From positions 1 through 7,006 of the forward strand of contig JAUWGI010000039.1 in NCBI GenBank assembly GCA_030606505.1: DNA of 7,006 nucleotides. Reading direction: 5' to 3'. This DNA is from Deltaproteobacteria bacterium (lineage in GTDB: Bacteria; Chloroflexota; Dehalococcoidia; Dehalococcoidales; BS750m-G39). This document shows, in pieces, positions 1 through 6,064 of the stretch (the first letter of the stretch is position 1; every line of letters begins with the position of its first letter). A program made the translations under genes and the position numbers. Below the pieces are notes generated by a model. That model was not told the DNA's origin. It worked only from the letters and a program-made list of their open reading frames with translations, and searched no databases.

Positions 1-854
1 AGCAGGTAGGCCTTGGCGTCCTCGGGTATATTCCAGACCGCCCCCGGTCTAACGGCGATATCCTCGGCCTCCTCCACATTCTCCAGCACGGCGATGGGGT
101 TGCCCGATAACTCTAATATTCGTGATAGCTGGGACATCGCCCGGTTAAGCTCCTGCTGGGACTCCATAATCGCTGATAAATCAGATATACCCCAGAACTG
201 CTTCGGCTCCCTGAGGTTGGGGTAGATGATAAAGGGGACGAAGCCGTAGGGGTTGGGCTTGCTCTCGATGAGGCTGTCATCCAGGTAAAGCTCGAACTGG
301 CCGTCGCTCCACAGCTCGACTACAGTCGCTGTTTTACCCCTGGGCTTCACCCCGTAGAGCAGCTGGCTCTCCTCGGCGGTCAGGCTGTATTTGGAGGCCA
401 CCCGCCACACCCTGGAGGTATCGTCTCCCAGCCACCAAGCATAGATGCCCTGGATATCGGGGGCGGTAACCCTGATTTTTTTGGCCTCGGTATCCCAGGT
501 AACCTTGTAGCCGGCATCACCCAGGACGGCACAGTCAATCTCGGTCTCCAGGTCCAGCTGCTCCAGGTTGTTCTCCTCATAGACCTGGTGCAGGGCAGCT
601 TCGGCCTTCCGGGCTTTAGCTTCGGCCTCGTCTGAATCTTCTACAGTGTCCACGGCAAAGTTAACCCCGGACATGAGATAAGAGGTAACCTTGTCGATAA
701 AGACTTTGGCATAGTTGAAGGTCAGCCGTTTCTCCCCCCGCCTCTCTCTCCCCTCCCACTGCCGGCCGTGGTAGAAATCAAGCAGCCCCCGGTATCCCCT
801 AAAGCGTTCGATATCCTGGCGGTTCAACTGTGAGATAATAGAGTTCTTATCCAT
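1..854 (-). CDS. Phage portal protein, SPP1 gp6-like, 3' end cut by window edge
   Basis: The minus-strand frame is open from the ATG at 854 to the left edge, giving the first 284 residues of a protein that normally has about 400-500. Portal proteins form the dodecameric ring at one capsid vertex through which DNA is packaged and to which terminase and the neck attach. Seen in the sequence: an N-terminal helical part, then NYAKVFIDKVTSYL at residues 47-60, which matches the conserved core helix of the family; DAGYKV at 113-118 in the wing; and VPFIIYPN at 206-213 followed by REPKQFWGISDL at 215-226 and a helix ending in SGNPI at 250-254, a typical gp6/DUF1073-type pattern. The start overlaps the stop of the upstream HTH gene by 8 bases (ATGGATAA), and an AAGGGGGG Shine-Dalgarno lies just before it, so the two are probably translationally coupled. 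The reading frame is intact over the visible part, so nothing here suggests a decayed gene. Confidence 0.88.
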   Translation of the reverse strand, partial: MDKNSIISQLNRQDIERFRGYRGLLDFYHGRQWEGRERRGEKRLTFNYAKVFIDKVTSYLMSGVNFAVDTVEDSDEAEAKARKAEAALHQVYEENNLEQLDLETEIDCAVLGDAGYKVTWDTEAKKIRVTAPDIQGIYAWWLGDDTSRVWRVASKYSLTAEESQLLYGVKPRGKTATVVELWSDGQFELYLDDSLIESKPNPYGFVPFIIYPNLREPKQFWGISDLSAIMESQQELNRAMSQLSRILELSGNPIAVLENVEEAEDIAVRPGAVWNIPEDAKAYL

Positions 855-1161
855 CAGCCCCCCTTAGAGTCTTGATTTTCGGGGTAGATATATATTTTGC
901 CTGCTTCAGTATTCGCTGGATGGTGCGTCGGCTGACGCCGAACATCAGGGCCAGCTCCTTCACTGTTTTACCCTGGTCAGTAAAAAGCCTTAAAACGGCC
1001 TCACCTCTCAAGCACTTCAGCCACCGCTGCTTGCCCCCGGGCTGGGCATAGAGGCACTCGGGGAAGGGACAGTCAAGGCAGGAATCGGCAAAGTCGCACC
1101 CGTTATCCTGGTAGTGGCAAAACTCCGGCGGCAAATCCAGTTCAATATCGTCAAAATCCAT
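847..1161 (-). CDS. Cys-cluster plus helix-turn-helix protein upstream of the phage portal gene
   Basis: A 104-residue protein in two parts. The N-terminal half is acidic and holds a tight Cys/His cluster: C15, H16, C22, C28, C31 and C36, including CLDCPFPEC at 28-36, with a further C50. This could bind zinc or an Fe-S cluster. The C-terminal part, about residues 64-88, is a resolvase/Hin-type helix-turn-helix: TVKELALMFGVSRRTIQRIL, followed by a basic tail. Being the first gene of a unit whose second gene encodes the portal, it could be a small terminase subunit (DNA recognition for packaging) or a regulator of the late operon. The HTH supports DNA binding but does not decide between these. 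A promoter lies close upstream and the ribosome site (GAGAAGAG) is weak. No exact family was recognised; DNA binding is likely, the phage role is inferred from position. Confidence 0.72.
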   Translation of the reverse strand: MDFDDIELDLPPEFCHYQDNGCDFADSCLDCPFPECLYAQPGGKQRWLKCLRGEAVLRLFTDQGKTVKELALMFGVSRRTIQRILKQAKYISTPKIKTLRGADG

Positions 1162-1189
1162 AACTCTTCTCTCAACGCCGCGTGATAAA

Positions 1190-1218
1190 ATAGTAGCACA
1201 CTTGTTCTAATCGGTCAA
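1190..1218 (-). promoter_or_regulatory. Sigma70-type promoter for the HTH-portal unit
   Basis: On the minus strand TTGACC (1213-1218) is followed after 17 bases by TACTAT (1190-1195), which is preceded by TGC and so forms an extended -10. Transcription would start near 1183, leaving a leader of about 22 nt before the ATG at 1161. This places a transcription start directly before the HTH gene, so no terminase gene lies upstream in the same unit. Confidence 0.6.
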
Positions 1219-1242
1219 TAATATTTTGTCGCAAATTTCCCA

Positions 1243-1272
1243 TTGACAGGGTATGAGAATATAGTTTATTAT
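1243..1272 (+). promoter_or_regulatory. Sigma70-type promoter facing the surface-protein gene
   Basis: A consensus TTGACA (1243-1248) is followed after 18 bases by TATTAT (1267-1272, 5 of 6 matches to TATAAT). The start would be near 1279, giving a leader of about 170 nt before the surface-protein gene. The -35 box is an inverted copy of the -35 of the divergent promoter (GTCAAT at 1214-1219 against ATTGAC at 1242-1247). Confidence 0.55.
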
Positions 1273-1321
1273 TTAGGCAGGTTTGCAGTTTGGCAAAAAA
1301 GATGGAAGTGGTGGAATTTAC

Positions 1322-1355
1322 CCCAAAGTTTGGAACACTCCAAAATACTTTAGGG
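1322..1355 (+). promoter_or_regulatory. Imperfect hairpin in the leader of the surface-protein gene
   Basis: TTTGGA (1329-1334) and TCCAAA (1339-1344) form a 6-bp stem around ACAC. It extends through AAAG (1325-1328) with CTTT (1348-1351) past an ATA bulge, and CCC (1322-1324) with GGG (1353-1355) past a single A. A T-rich stretch follows. It could be a weak attenuator, a protein-binding site or the end of a small RNA; the sequence does not decide. The rest of the 1162-1449 gap is AT-rich and holds the two divergent promoters and a CGTTATA direct repeat (1383-1389 and 1392-1398). Confidence 0.35.
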
Positions 1356-1449
1356 TTTCTTAATAATTTCATAACTTTTTTCCGTTATATTCGTTATAAA
1401 TATAGGGCAAACCCTTAGGCGATTTTTAAAATGATGCTGATGGAGGTTG

Positions 1450-3096
1450 ATGGTGAAAGGTAACAGATTTTTACGCATTCTGGCGACGGCAGTTATCCTG
1501 GCTATGCTACTTGTGGCTATACCGGTCACACCGGTACTGGCGGCGGAAAATATTTCGGTTACCCCGACTAGCGGTGAAATCGACGATTATGTTGAAATCT
1601 ACTGCTCAGGTTTTACTGCGGGAGAAGACGTATATTTTTACTTTTCCAGCGAGGAGGCTGATGAAGGGGATGACATTGACCAGGACGTTGAAAACTACGA
1701 ACGGATAGCCATAGAGTATAACTGCGAATCGTCATTCGAAATCGACTTTGATGTCCCCGACGAGCTTACCGATGGCGAAGATGACGAAGATGTCGAAAGC
1801 GGCGACTACTATGTCTATGCCGCCGATGATAACGAAGTGATACTCGCTGTGGATGATTTCCGTGTCATCGTCATCGGCCTCTCCATCAGCCCCGATGAGG
1901 GGACGGTAGACACCGAGGTCAGGGTTAACGGCTCCGGTTTTGAGGGCAACGAAAACATTGAGATAAAATTCGGCAATTCCAGTGTTGAAATATCCAGAGG
2001 CGACGATGATACCAGCAGCAGCGGCTCCTTCACCAGCTATTTCCTCGTTCCCGAGAGCGTCGCTGGTGACCACACTATAACCGTCGAGGTTGACAATGAC
2101 GAGGCCGAGGACGAGTTCACCGTGGAGCCAGCTATAGAGATTGACCCCGTAGAGGGAGCGGTGGACGACAGGGTACTGGTTACCGGCACCGGCTTTGCCT
2201 ACCGGGAGGATTTTACCATCACCTTTGACGGCGATGAGGTGGGAGGAGATACGACCGGTAGTTCCGGCAGTTTTGAGACTCACATCAATGTGCCCGAGGT
2301 AGCCGCCGGAGAATATGAGGTCGAGGCTGAGGACGATGATGATAACTCGGCCAGTGCCACCTTCTTCATAAGCACCGATGTCAGCATCAGCCCGATTACC
2401 AGCCTGAATTCGCCGGGTCATGTGGGCCAAGAGGTGACCATAAGCGGCTCCGGCTTCAAACCCAGCTCTGATATAACCATCACCTACGCCTCGACCCCGG
2501 TCACCTTTCACATCACCAGCGAATCGGACGGCAGCTTTTCCTATACCTTCGAAGTTCCCCCCAGCGACGCCGGGGGGCATACCATAACCGCCACTGACGG
2601 CGTCAGCAGCATGTCGGTCACCTTTGTCATGGAGTCAACGCCGCCGGCGACACCACCACCCCTGAAGCCCTTTATGGAAGGCAAAGCGGACTCACAGACA
2701 TACTTTGACTGGGAGGATGTTACCGCCGATATTGACGGCGTCGTCGAGCAGAGCCTGCCCATAACCTATGACCTCCAGGTAGCCACCAACGAGAATTTCA
2801 CCTCTCCGTTAGTGAATAAGACCGGGCTGACCACCTCGGAATATACCCTTACTGAAGAGGAGGCGCTGGAGTCAACCAATAAGGAAGCCCCCTACTACTG
2901 GAGGCTAAGGGCGGTAGATGCCGCTTCCAATGCCAGCCAATGGACCGGCACCGGTATATTCACCGTTGGCTTTAGCTTTAACTTCCCCGGGCTAAGCGGC
3001 TGGTTGCTCTATGTCCTCATCGGGGTGGGGGCGCTGGCGCTCTTCTTCATCGGCCTCTGGATCGGCCGGAGGGGCGGCGGCGGCGACTATTACTAG
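1450..3096 (+). CDS. Secreted, membrane-anchored surface protein with Ig/IPT-like repeats and an FN3-like domain
   Basis: A 548-residue protein with a clear envelope architecture. Residues 1-32 form a signal peptide: basic KGNRFLR, a hydrophobic stretch, and a VLA-A cleavage site. Four Ig/IPT-like repeats follow at about 36-142, 145-227, 229-308 and 311-395. Each opens with an I-x-V/I-x-P strand and a G-x-G-F (CSGF in the first) turn; repeats 2-4 share an S/D-GSF strand and a VP...AG..TI ending. A Pro-rich linker (397-406) leads to a fibronectin-III-like domain (about 407-505; YDLQVATNENF, YYWRLRAVD). One transmembrane helix at about 518-538 and a short RR-Gly tail anchor it. The ectodomain is extremely rich in Asp/Glu, which suggests calcium binding or a hydrated cell-surface layer. 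The only cysteines (52 and 92) lie in repeat 1 and could pair. Start: GGAGG at 1442-1446 is 3 bases from ATG 1450 and 6 from GTG 1453; TTG 1447 is also in frame. The exact ligand or role is unknown. Confidence 0.85.
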   Translation: MVKGNRFLRILATAVILAMLLVAIPVTPVLAAENISVTPTSGEIDDYVEIYCSGFTAGEDVYFYFSSEEADEGDDIDQDVENYERIAIEYNCESSFEIDFDVPDELTDGEDDEDVESGDYYVYAADDNEVILAVDDFRVIVIGLSISPDEGTVDTEVRVNGSGFEGNENIEIKFGNSSVEISRGDDDTSSSGSFTSYFLVPESVAGDHTITVEVDNDEAEDEFTVEPAIEIDPVEGAVDDRVLVTGTGFAYREDFTITFDGDEVGGDTTGSSGSFETHINVPEVAAGEYEVEAEDDDDNSASATFFISTDVSISPITSLNSPGHVGQEVTISGSGFKPSSDITITYASTPVTFHITSESDGSFSYTFEVPPSDAGGHTITATDGVSSMSVTFVMESTPPATPPPLKPFMEGKADSQTYFDWEDVTADIDGVVEQSLPITYDLQVATNENFTSPLVNKTGLTTSEYTLTEEEALESTNKEAPYYWRLRAVDAASNASQWTGTGIFTVGFSFNFPGLSGWLLYVLIGVGALALFFIGLWIGRRGGGGDYY

Positions 3097-3107
3097 TTAA
3101 AAAATAA

Positions 3108-3132
3108 GAGAGGGGACTTAAAGTCCCCTCTC
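3108..3132. terminator. Bidirectional intrinsic terminator between convergent genes
   Basis: A perfect 12-bp inverted repeat, GAGAGGGGACTT (3108-3119) and AAGTCCCCTCTC (3121-3132), around one central A. Read on the minus strand it is followed by TTATTTTTT, a good U-tract that ends the coiled-coil operon. On the plus strand it sits 11 bases after the stop of the surface-protein gene, with a poorer tract (AATCTTTC). Confidence 0.88.
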
Positions 3133-3176
3133 AATCTTTCAAAAATATCTATTCAAGAAATCTTGGTTGGCTATTT

Positions 3177-4049
3177 CTACTTTTTCTTGGCTTCGCGGAT
3201 GATTTGTTCCGCCTGCCGTTTAGCCGCCGAAATAATCTGAGCCGCTTCCCATTCTGACTCGCGCTTGACCTCAGCCATTTTCTTGGCCAGCTCTTCTTCC
3301 GCTTTAGATTTCCCGCTCTCCTTGGCCTCGCTGGCAACCTGTTTGGCCGATTTCTTAGCGTCATTGACAATTCCGTTAGCCATTTCCTCAGCTTCTCTCC
3401 GGGCGTCGGCCAGTATCTGGTTGGCCTCTTTCTCGGCCTCCCGCTGTGCCTTGGCGATAACGTCAGCCGCCTCCTCTTTAGCCCGCTCGATAAAGAGCTT
3501 CCTCTCCTGTTGTTTTTCCTGCTCGGCCTGCTTCTTGGCCTTCTCTGCAGCCTCGGCAATAATTCGCGCGCTCGTCTCCTCGGCCTCGGCAATAATCTTA
3601 TCGGCTTTCTGCTCAGTCTGTTGCTTAATGGTGCTTTCGAACTCGGCTACCACCTCTTTAGTCTTCTCCTTGGTTTCGCCAATGTACCTCTCCGCCTCTT
3701 GCTCAGCTTGCCCTCTTATCTCAGCGATAACCTGTTCCGACTGAAGCTGAGCCTCTGTCCTGGCGTTGGTAATCAGGTGCTCCCCTTTCTGTTTGGCTCT
3801 GGCGATAATGGTGGCCGACTCTTGTTCTGCCTCTCTCCTGATCCTTTCCCGCTCCTGTGCCAGAACATTGATTAACCGCTGCCTGTACTCATCCCGGGCT
3901 CCAGCAATAATATGAGCCGATTTTCGGTCCGCCTCTTTCCTCATCCTGTTCCCCTCTTCCTCAATAATCAGGCTGAGCCTCTGCCTTAAATCATCCGAAA
4001 CCTGCATCTCTGTAAGCTCCTGTGCCGCCTCGTCAATTACGTTTGCCAT
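3177..4049 (-). CDS. Right-handed coiled-coil protein resembling ATP synthase peripheral-stalk subunits
   Basis: A 290-residue, almost wholly helical protein of Ala, Glu, Lys, Gln and Arg, with no signal peptide, membrane helix or cysteine. Hydrophobic pairs (II, LI, VI, VV) recur with their second residue at 82, 93, 108, 123, 134, 153, 164, 187, 198, 213, 228, 239, 273 and 284. Most steps are 11 or 15 residues rather than the 7 of ordinary coiled coils. Hendecad/quindecad spacing is known from right-handed coiled coils such as F-ATPase subunit b and V/A-ATPase E/H stalks, and low-complexity searches will probably return those names. No ATPase genes lie nearby and a b-type membrane anchor is missing, so an ATPase role is not supported. 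Residues 81-136 and 186-241 align without gaps (18 identities in 56). The ATG at 4049 has AGGAGG 8 bases upstream; an open upstream extension overlaps the HTH gene and is rejected. It is the second gene of an operon with that HTH gene, 37 bp apart. Function unknown; scaffold or polymer is a guess. Confidence 0.85.
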   Translation of the reverse strand: MANVIDEAAQELTEMQVSDDLRQRLSLIIEEEGNRMRKEADRKSAHIIAGARDEYRQRLINVLAQERERIRREAEQESATIIARAKQKGEHLITNARTEAQLQSEQVIAEIRGQAEQEAERYIGETKEKTKEVVAEFESTIKQQTEQKADKIIAEAEETSARIIAEAAEKAKKQAEQEKQQERKLFIERAKEEAADVIAKAQREAEKEANQILADARREAEEMANGIVNDAKKSAKQVASEAKESGKSKAEEELAKKMAEVKRESEWEAAQIISAAKRQAEQIIREAKKK

Positions 4050-4086
4050 ATGACCGTCCTCCTTTTTTGGCCTACCCTGGCTGGCT

Positions 4087-4287
4087 TTAGGTGATGTGAT
4101 TTGCTTCCCTGGCGATTCTGTCAACATCAGCCTCCGTGAACAGCCTCCATCCCCGCTTATCCCGGTGGGAGGCATCATTCAGAGTACCTTTCCTAAGCCA
4201 TCTCAAAAAGGTAGACCTACCTATCCCTACTATCCGACAGGTTTCTGATGTTCTATAGTAGGTCTCGCCCTTTATTTCAACCGGCAT
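4087..4287 (-). CDS. Small MerR/excisionase-like helix-turn-helix DNA-binding protein
   Basis: A 66-residue single-domain protein. Residues 10-34 read YYRTSETCRIVGIGRSTFL then RWLRKG, the two helices of a MerR/HTH_17-type winged helix. RGWRLFTEADVDRI at 45-58 matches the wing and third helix of MerR proteins (G-x-R-x-[FY]-x-x-x-D). There is no effector or dimerisation domain, so it is closer to excisionase-like or BldC-type proteins than to a full MerR sensor. AAAGGAGG lies 8 bases before the ATG at 4287. It is the first gene of a two-gene unit with the coiled-coil protein and may control its own operon or act with that protein on DNA. No integrase is visible, so the excisionase name should be taken as fold only. 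Confidence 0.82.
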   Translation of the reverse strand: MPVEIKGETYYRTSETCRIVGIGRSTFLRWLRKGTLNDASHRDKRGWRLFTEADVDRIAREANHIT

Positions 4288-4301
4288 AGTGTAAGCCTCC
4301 T

Positions 4302-4844
4302 TTGAAACTGCTAAAACGTGTTGGCATATGTCAATTATGCTTCACAACCGGGCAAGCTGTAAATCACCCGAAAGTACCTATTCAGGGATACGTTAGTACT
4401 AGGAAAATAGTCCCGGTCAAGCCCACCGCTGTCGTTCCAGAACAGTCGCTTAGGATAGGAAAAGTCACCTTGACCATCGCTATCTGGGGGGTTACCATTT
4501 TACTAGGTGCCCCGTCCGACCAGTCGGAAAGCTGGAGTTTAAGCATGATACCAGCGGTAGTCTTCGTAGCACTGAATATTACCGACGCCTACTTAACCAA
4601 GATAAGTTTAATGGCGGGGGCAATAGAGATTAACCCGCTCATGACCGGCATCGGCAGCAGTATGATAAGCAAAGGGCTGATAGGTGTAGCGGTGGCACTA
4701 GCCCTCTATTTCTTCGGCAAGGAAAGCATGCTGTGGCTGCTGAACATCGCCCTGTTCGGTATTGTTTTGTGGAACTCAGCCACCTATTTGATAGTAGACC
4801 TCTGGCCGCTCCATTCCTTCATCGGCACCCACGCCGGCTTCTAG
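4302..4844 (+). CDS. Small membrane protein with DUF5658-like domain; start uncertain
   Basis: The frame is open for 180 residues from a TTG at 4302. The C-terminal 100 residues are the convincing part: SMIPAVVFVALNITDAYLTK (81-100) as a first helix with the family-like N-x-x-D-A-x-x-T pattern, GAIEINPLM (106-114), typical of DUF5658 proteins (A-x-E-x-NP-[LM]), then helices at about 123-137 and 142-163. An extra hydrophobic stretch at 56-70 may be another helix. The domain marks small membrane proteins of unknown role in bacteria and archaea. The TTG start has no room for its own ribosome site except the one of the opposite gene, and 4334-4363 looks like a promoter for the divergent operon, so the true start is probably later: TTG 4470, or ATG 4545, which has GGAG 7 bases upstream and would give a 99-residue protein. 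The gene converges with the cupin gene, 38 bases away, with no clear terminator between. Confidence 0.65.
   Translation: MKLLKRVGICQLCFTTGQAVNHPKVPIQGYVSTRKIVPVKPTAVVPEQSLRIGKVTLTIAIWGVTILLGAPSDQSESWSLSMIPAVVFVALNITDAYLTKISLMAGAIEINPLMTGIGSSMISKGLIGVAVALALYFFGKESMLWLLNIALFGIVLWNSATYLIVDLWPLHSFIGTHAGF
4334..4363 (-). promoter_or_regulatory. Promoter of the HTH and coiled-coil operon
   Basis: On the minus strand TTTACA (4358-4363) is followed after 18 bases by CATAAT (4334-4339), five matches of six in each box. Transcription would start near 4327, about 40 nt before the HTH gene. The site lies inside the first codons of the open frame of the divergent membrane protein. Confidence 0.5.
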
Positions 4845-4882
4845 ACACCGCCAGCCGGATACACCCCCTACAGCCAGAACCG

Positions 4883-5221
4883 CTAAATCGCCGCCGCCGC
4901 CACCAGTATCACACAGTCCTCATCCCCGTTGTTTGTCAGGCTGTGGGGCACTCCGCAGGGGAGCCAGATAGCGTCACCGGCGGTTACCTCCTGCTGCTCT
5001 TCACCGACCGTCATCACCCCCCGCCCCGAAAGCAGGTAGTAGACCTCCTCATAAGGGTCTACGTGCGCCTCTATCTCCTTACCCGGCTTCAGAACGGCGT
5101 GGGCAAAGAATAGGAGGCCTTTTAGTACCCGGCTATCCAGCAGCATGCAGGCTGCCGCCCCACCGTGAGCTATGTAGCCTGTCTGGACTACCTCTGGGTG
5201 ATCGATATTTCTAACAATCAT
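4883..5221 (-). CDS. Single-domain cupin protein (cupin_2 family)
   Basis: A 112-residue protein of the usual size for small single-domain cupins, a beta-barrel fold that commonly binds a metal. Motif 1 is G47, H53, D55, E59 and G66 (HVDPYEEVYYLLSG): the usual second His is Asp. Motif 2 is G82, P88, G90, H93 and N97 (GDAIWLPCGVPHSLTN), complete. The set H53, D55, E59, H93 could still hold a metal with a mixed ligand sphere. Small cupins of this kind serve as isomerases, dioxygenases, sugar-binding or sensor proteins, and the substrate cannot be told from the sequence. AAGGAG lies 7 bases before the ATG. The gene begins 17 bases after the HAD phosphatase stop and is the second gene of that unit, which would fit a sugar-phosphate or small-metabolite task; this link is inference. 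Confidence 0.85.
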   Translation of the reverse strand: MIVRNIDHPEVVQTGYIAHGGAAACMLLDSRVLKGLLFFAHAVLKPGKEIEAHVDPYEEVYYLLSGRGVMTVGEEQQEVTAGDAIWLPCGVPHSLTNNGDEDCVILVAAAAI

Positions 5222-5238
5222 AAGTCGGCTCCTTTGGC

Positions 5239-6045
5239 TTAAAGCAAAAAGCGCTCAACCGCCACCGCCAGACCGCTCTGGTCAACATCAAGGGTTATAT
5301 GGTCGGCCACCGCCTTCACCTCGTCGGGGGCATTGTCCATAGCCACCGCCAGCCCCGCCCGGGAAAGCAGGGTAATGTCGTTGGTGCCGTCCCCCACCGC
5401 CATCACCTCAGCCAGGGACATCCCCAGATGCAGGGCCAGCGCCTCCAGCGCCCTTCCCTTAGATACCCCAAGGGCAACCACGTTGGTAAACTCGACGTCG
5501 GGAAAAGCTGGCGACCTGGCCAGGGAAAAGTGAAGGTTGCTCTCAAACCGGGCGTAAAACTCCCTGGCCTTAGCCATCTGCTGGGGATTGACCGAAGCCA
5601 GCCCACCCTTAATGATTCTCTCCCGCTCCCAGAGGCCGGTGAAATCCACGATGGTAGGCTCTATGCCGAAGAACTTGCGGTGGGCATCGGTCGACCAGGT
5701 CTCCCGCTCGACAAAATAGTGGGTCGTCGAATAAAGCTCGAGGTCTATTTTATGCCGGTGGGCAAACTCAATCGCCTCCCTGACCACCCCCCTGTCCAGC
5801 GGCTCGGCATAGACTTCCTCGCCCAGGTCGGAGACTAAAGCGCCGTCAAAGAAGATATGATGGCCGTCCAGCGCCAGCTGGTCTAAAATAGACCGGCAGG
5901 CCAGGACTGCCCGTCCGGTGGACAGGGCAACCCCCACCCCCGACTTTCGGGCTTGGGCCAGCGCCTCTTTGTTCTCCGCCGAGATAGTTCTCTCTCTGCC
6001 CAGCAGGGTGCCATCTATATCTACCACTAACAGCTTATATTTCAT
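5239..6045 (-). CDS. Cof-type HAD-IIB family phosphatase
   Basis: A 268-residue protein, the normal length for Cof-type haloacid dehalogenase hydrolases, which remove phosphate from sugar phosphates, nucleotides or cofactors through an aspartyl-phosphate intermediate. All four HAD motifs are visible: DIDGTLL at 9-15 (nucleophile D9, acid/base D11), STGR at 42-45, K196 in GVSKGRALEAL, and GDGTNDITLL at 218-227 (Mg-binding D219 and D223). Residues between about 80 and 190 form the C2-type cap, which sets the substrate. GVSKG before the helix and the DNAPDEVKAVAD end are standard for the family. Substrate specificity cannot be read from the sequence. AGGAGG lies 4 bases before the ATG. It is the first gene of the unit with the cupin gene. 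Cof paralogues are common and the annotation stays at family level. Confidence 0.93.
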   Translation of the reverse strand: MKYKLLVVDIDGTLLGRERTISAENKEALAQARKSGVGVALSTGRAVLACRSILDQLALDGHHIFFDGALVSDLGEEVYAEPLDRGVVREAIEFAHRHKIDLELYSTTHYFVERETWSTDAHRKFFGIEPTIVDFTGLWERERIIKGGLASVNPQQMAKAREFYARFESNLHFSLARSPAFPDVEFTNVVALGVSKGRALEALALHLGMSLAEVMAVGDGTNDITLLSRAGLAVAMDNAPDEVKAVADHITLDVDQSGLAVAVERFLL

Positions 6046-6064
6046 CAGTCCTCCTATACTACTA

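Noticed and set aside
1172..1372. 66-codon minus-strand open frame in the divergent promoter region
   Set aside because: It covers both promoters and AT-rich sequence and has no ribosome site or domain.
1302..1418. 38-codon ORF in the leader of the surface-protein gene
   Set aside because: No ribosome site, no recognisable sequence, and it lies across the hairpin; too weak to list as a gene.
1732..2580. 282-codon minus-strand open frame opposite the surface-protein gene
   Set aside because: It mirrors the Asp/Glu/Gly-rich coding strand, has no domain I recognise and no ribosome site; the plus frame has a signal peptide, repeats and a membrane anchor.
3265..3875. Plus-strand open frames of 159 and 121 codons opposite the coiled-coil gene
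   Set aside because: They are Ser/Leu/Ala-rich antisense images of Glu/Ala/Lys codons. The minus frame has a regular coiled-coil pattern and a strong ribosome site.
3177..4049. Naming the coiled-coil protein ATP synthase subunit b or V-type subunit E/H
   Set aside because: The similarity is one of helix pattern and composition. There is no membrane anchor and no ATPase gene nearby.
4050..4178. Upstream extension of the coiled-coil protein to an ATG at 4178
   Set aside because: It would overlap the HTH gene in another frame, and the ATG at 4049 has a strong, well-spaced AGGAGG.
4087..4287. True phage excisionase linked to an integrase
   Set aside because: No integrase or attachment site is visible nearby, and the phage module is 3 kb away on the far side of another unit.
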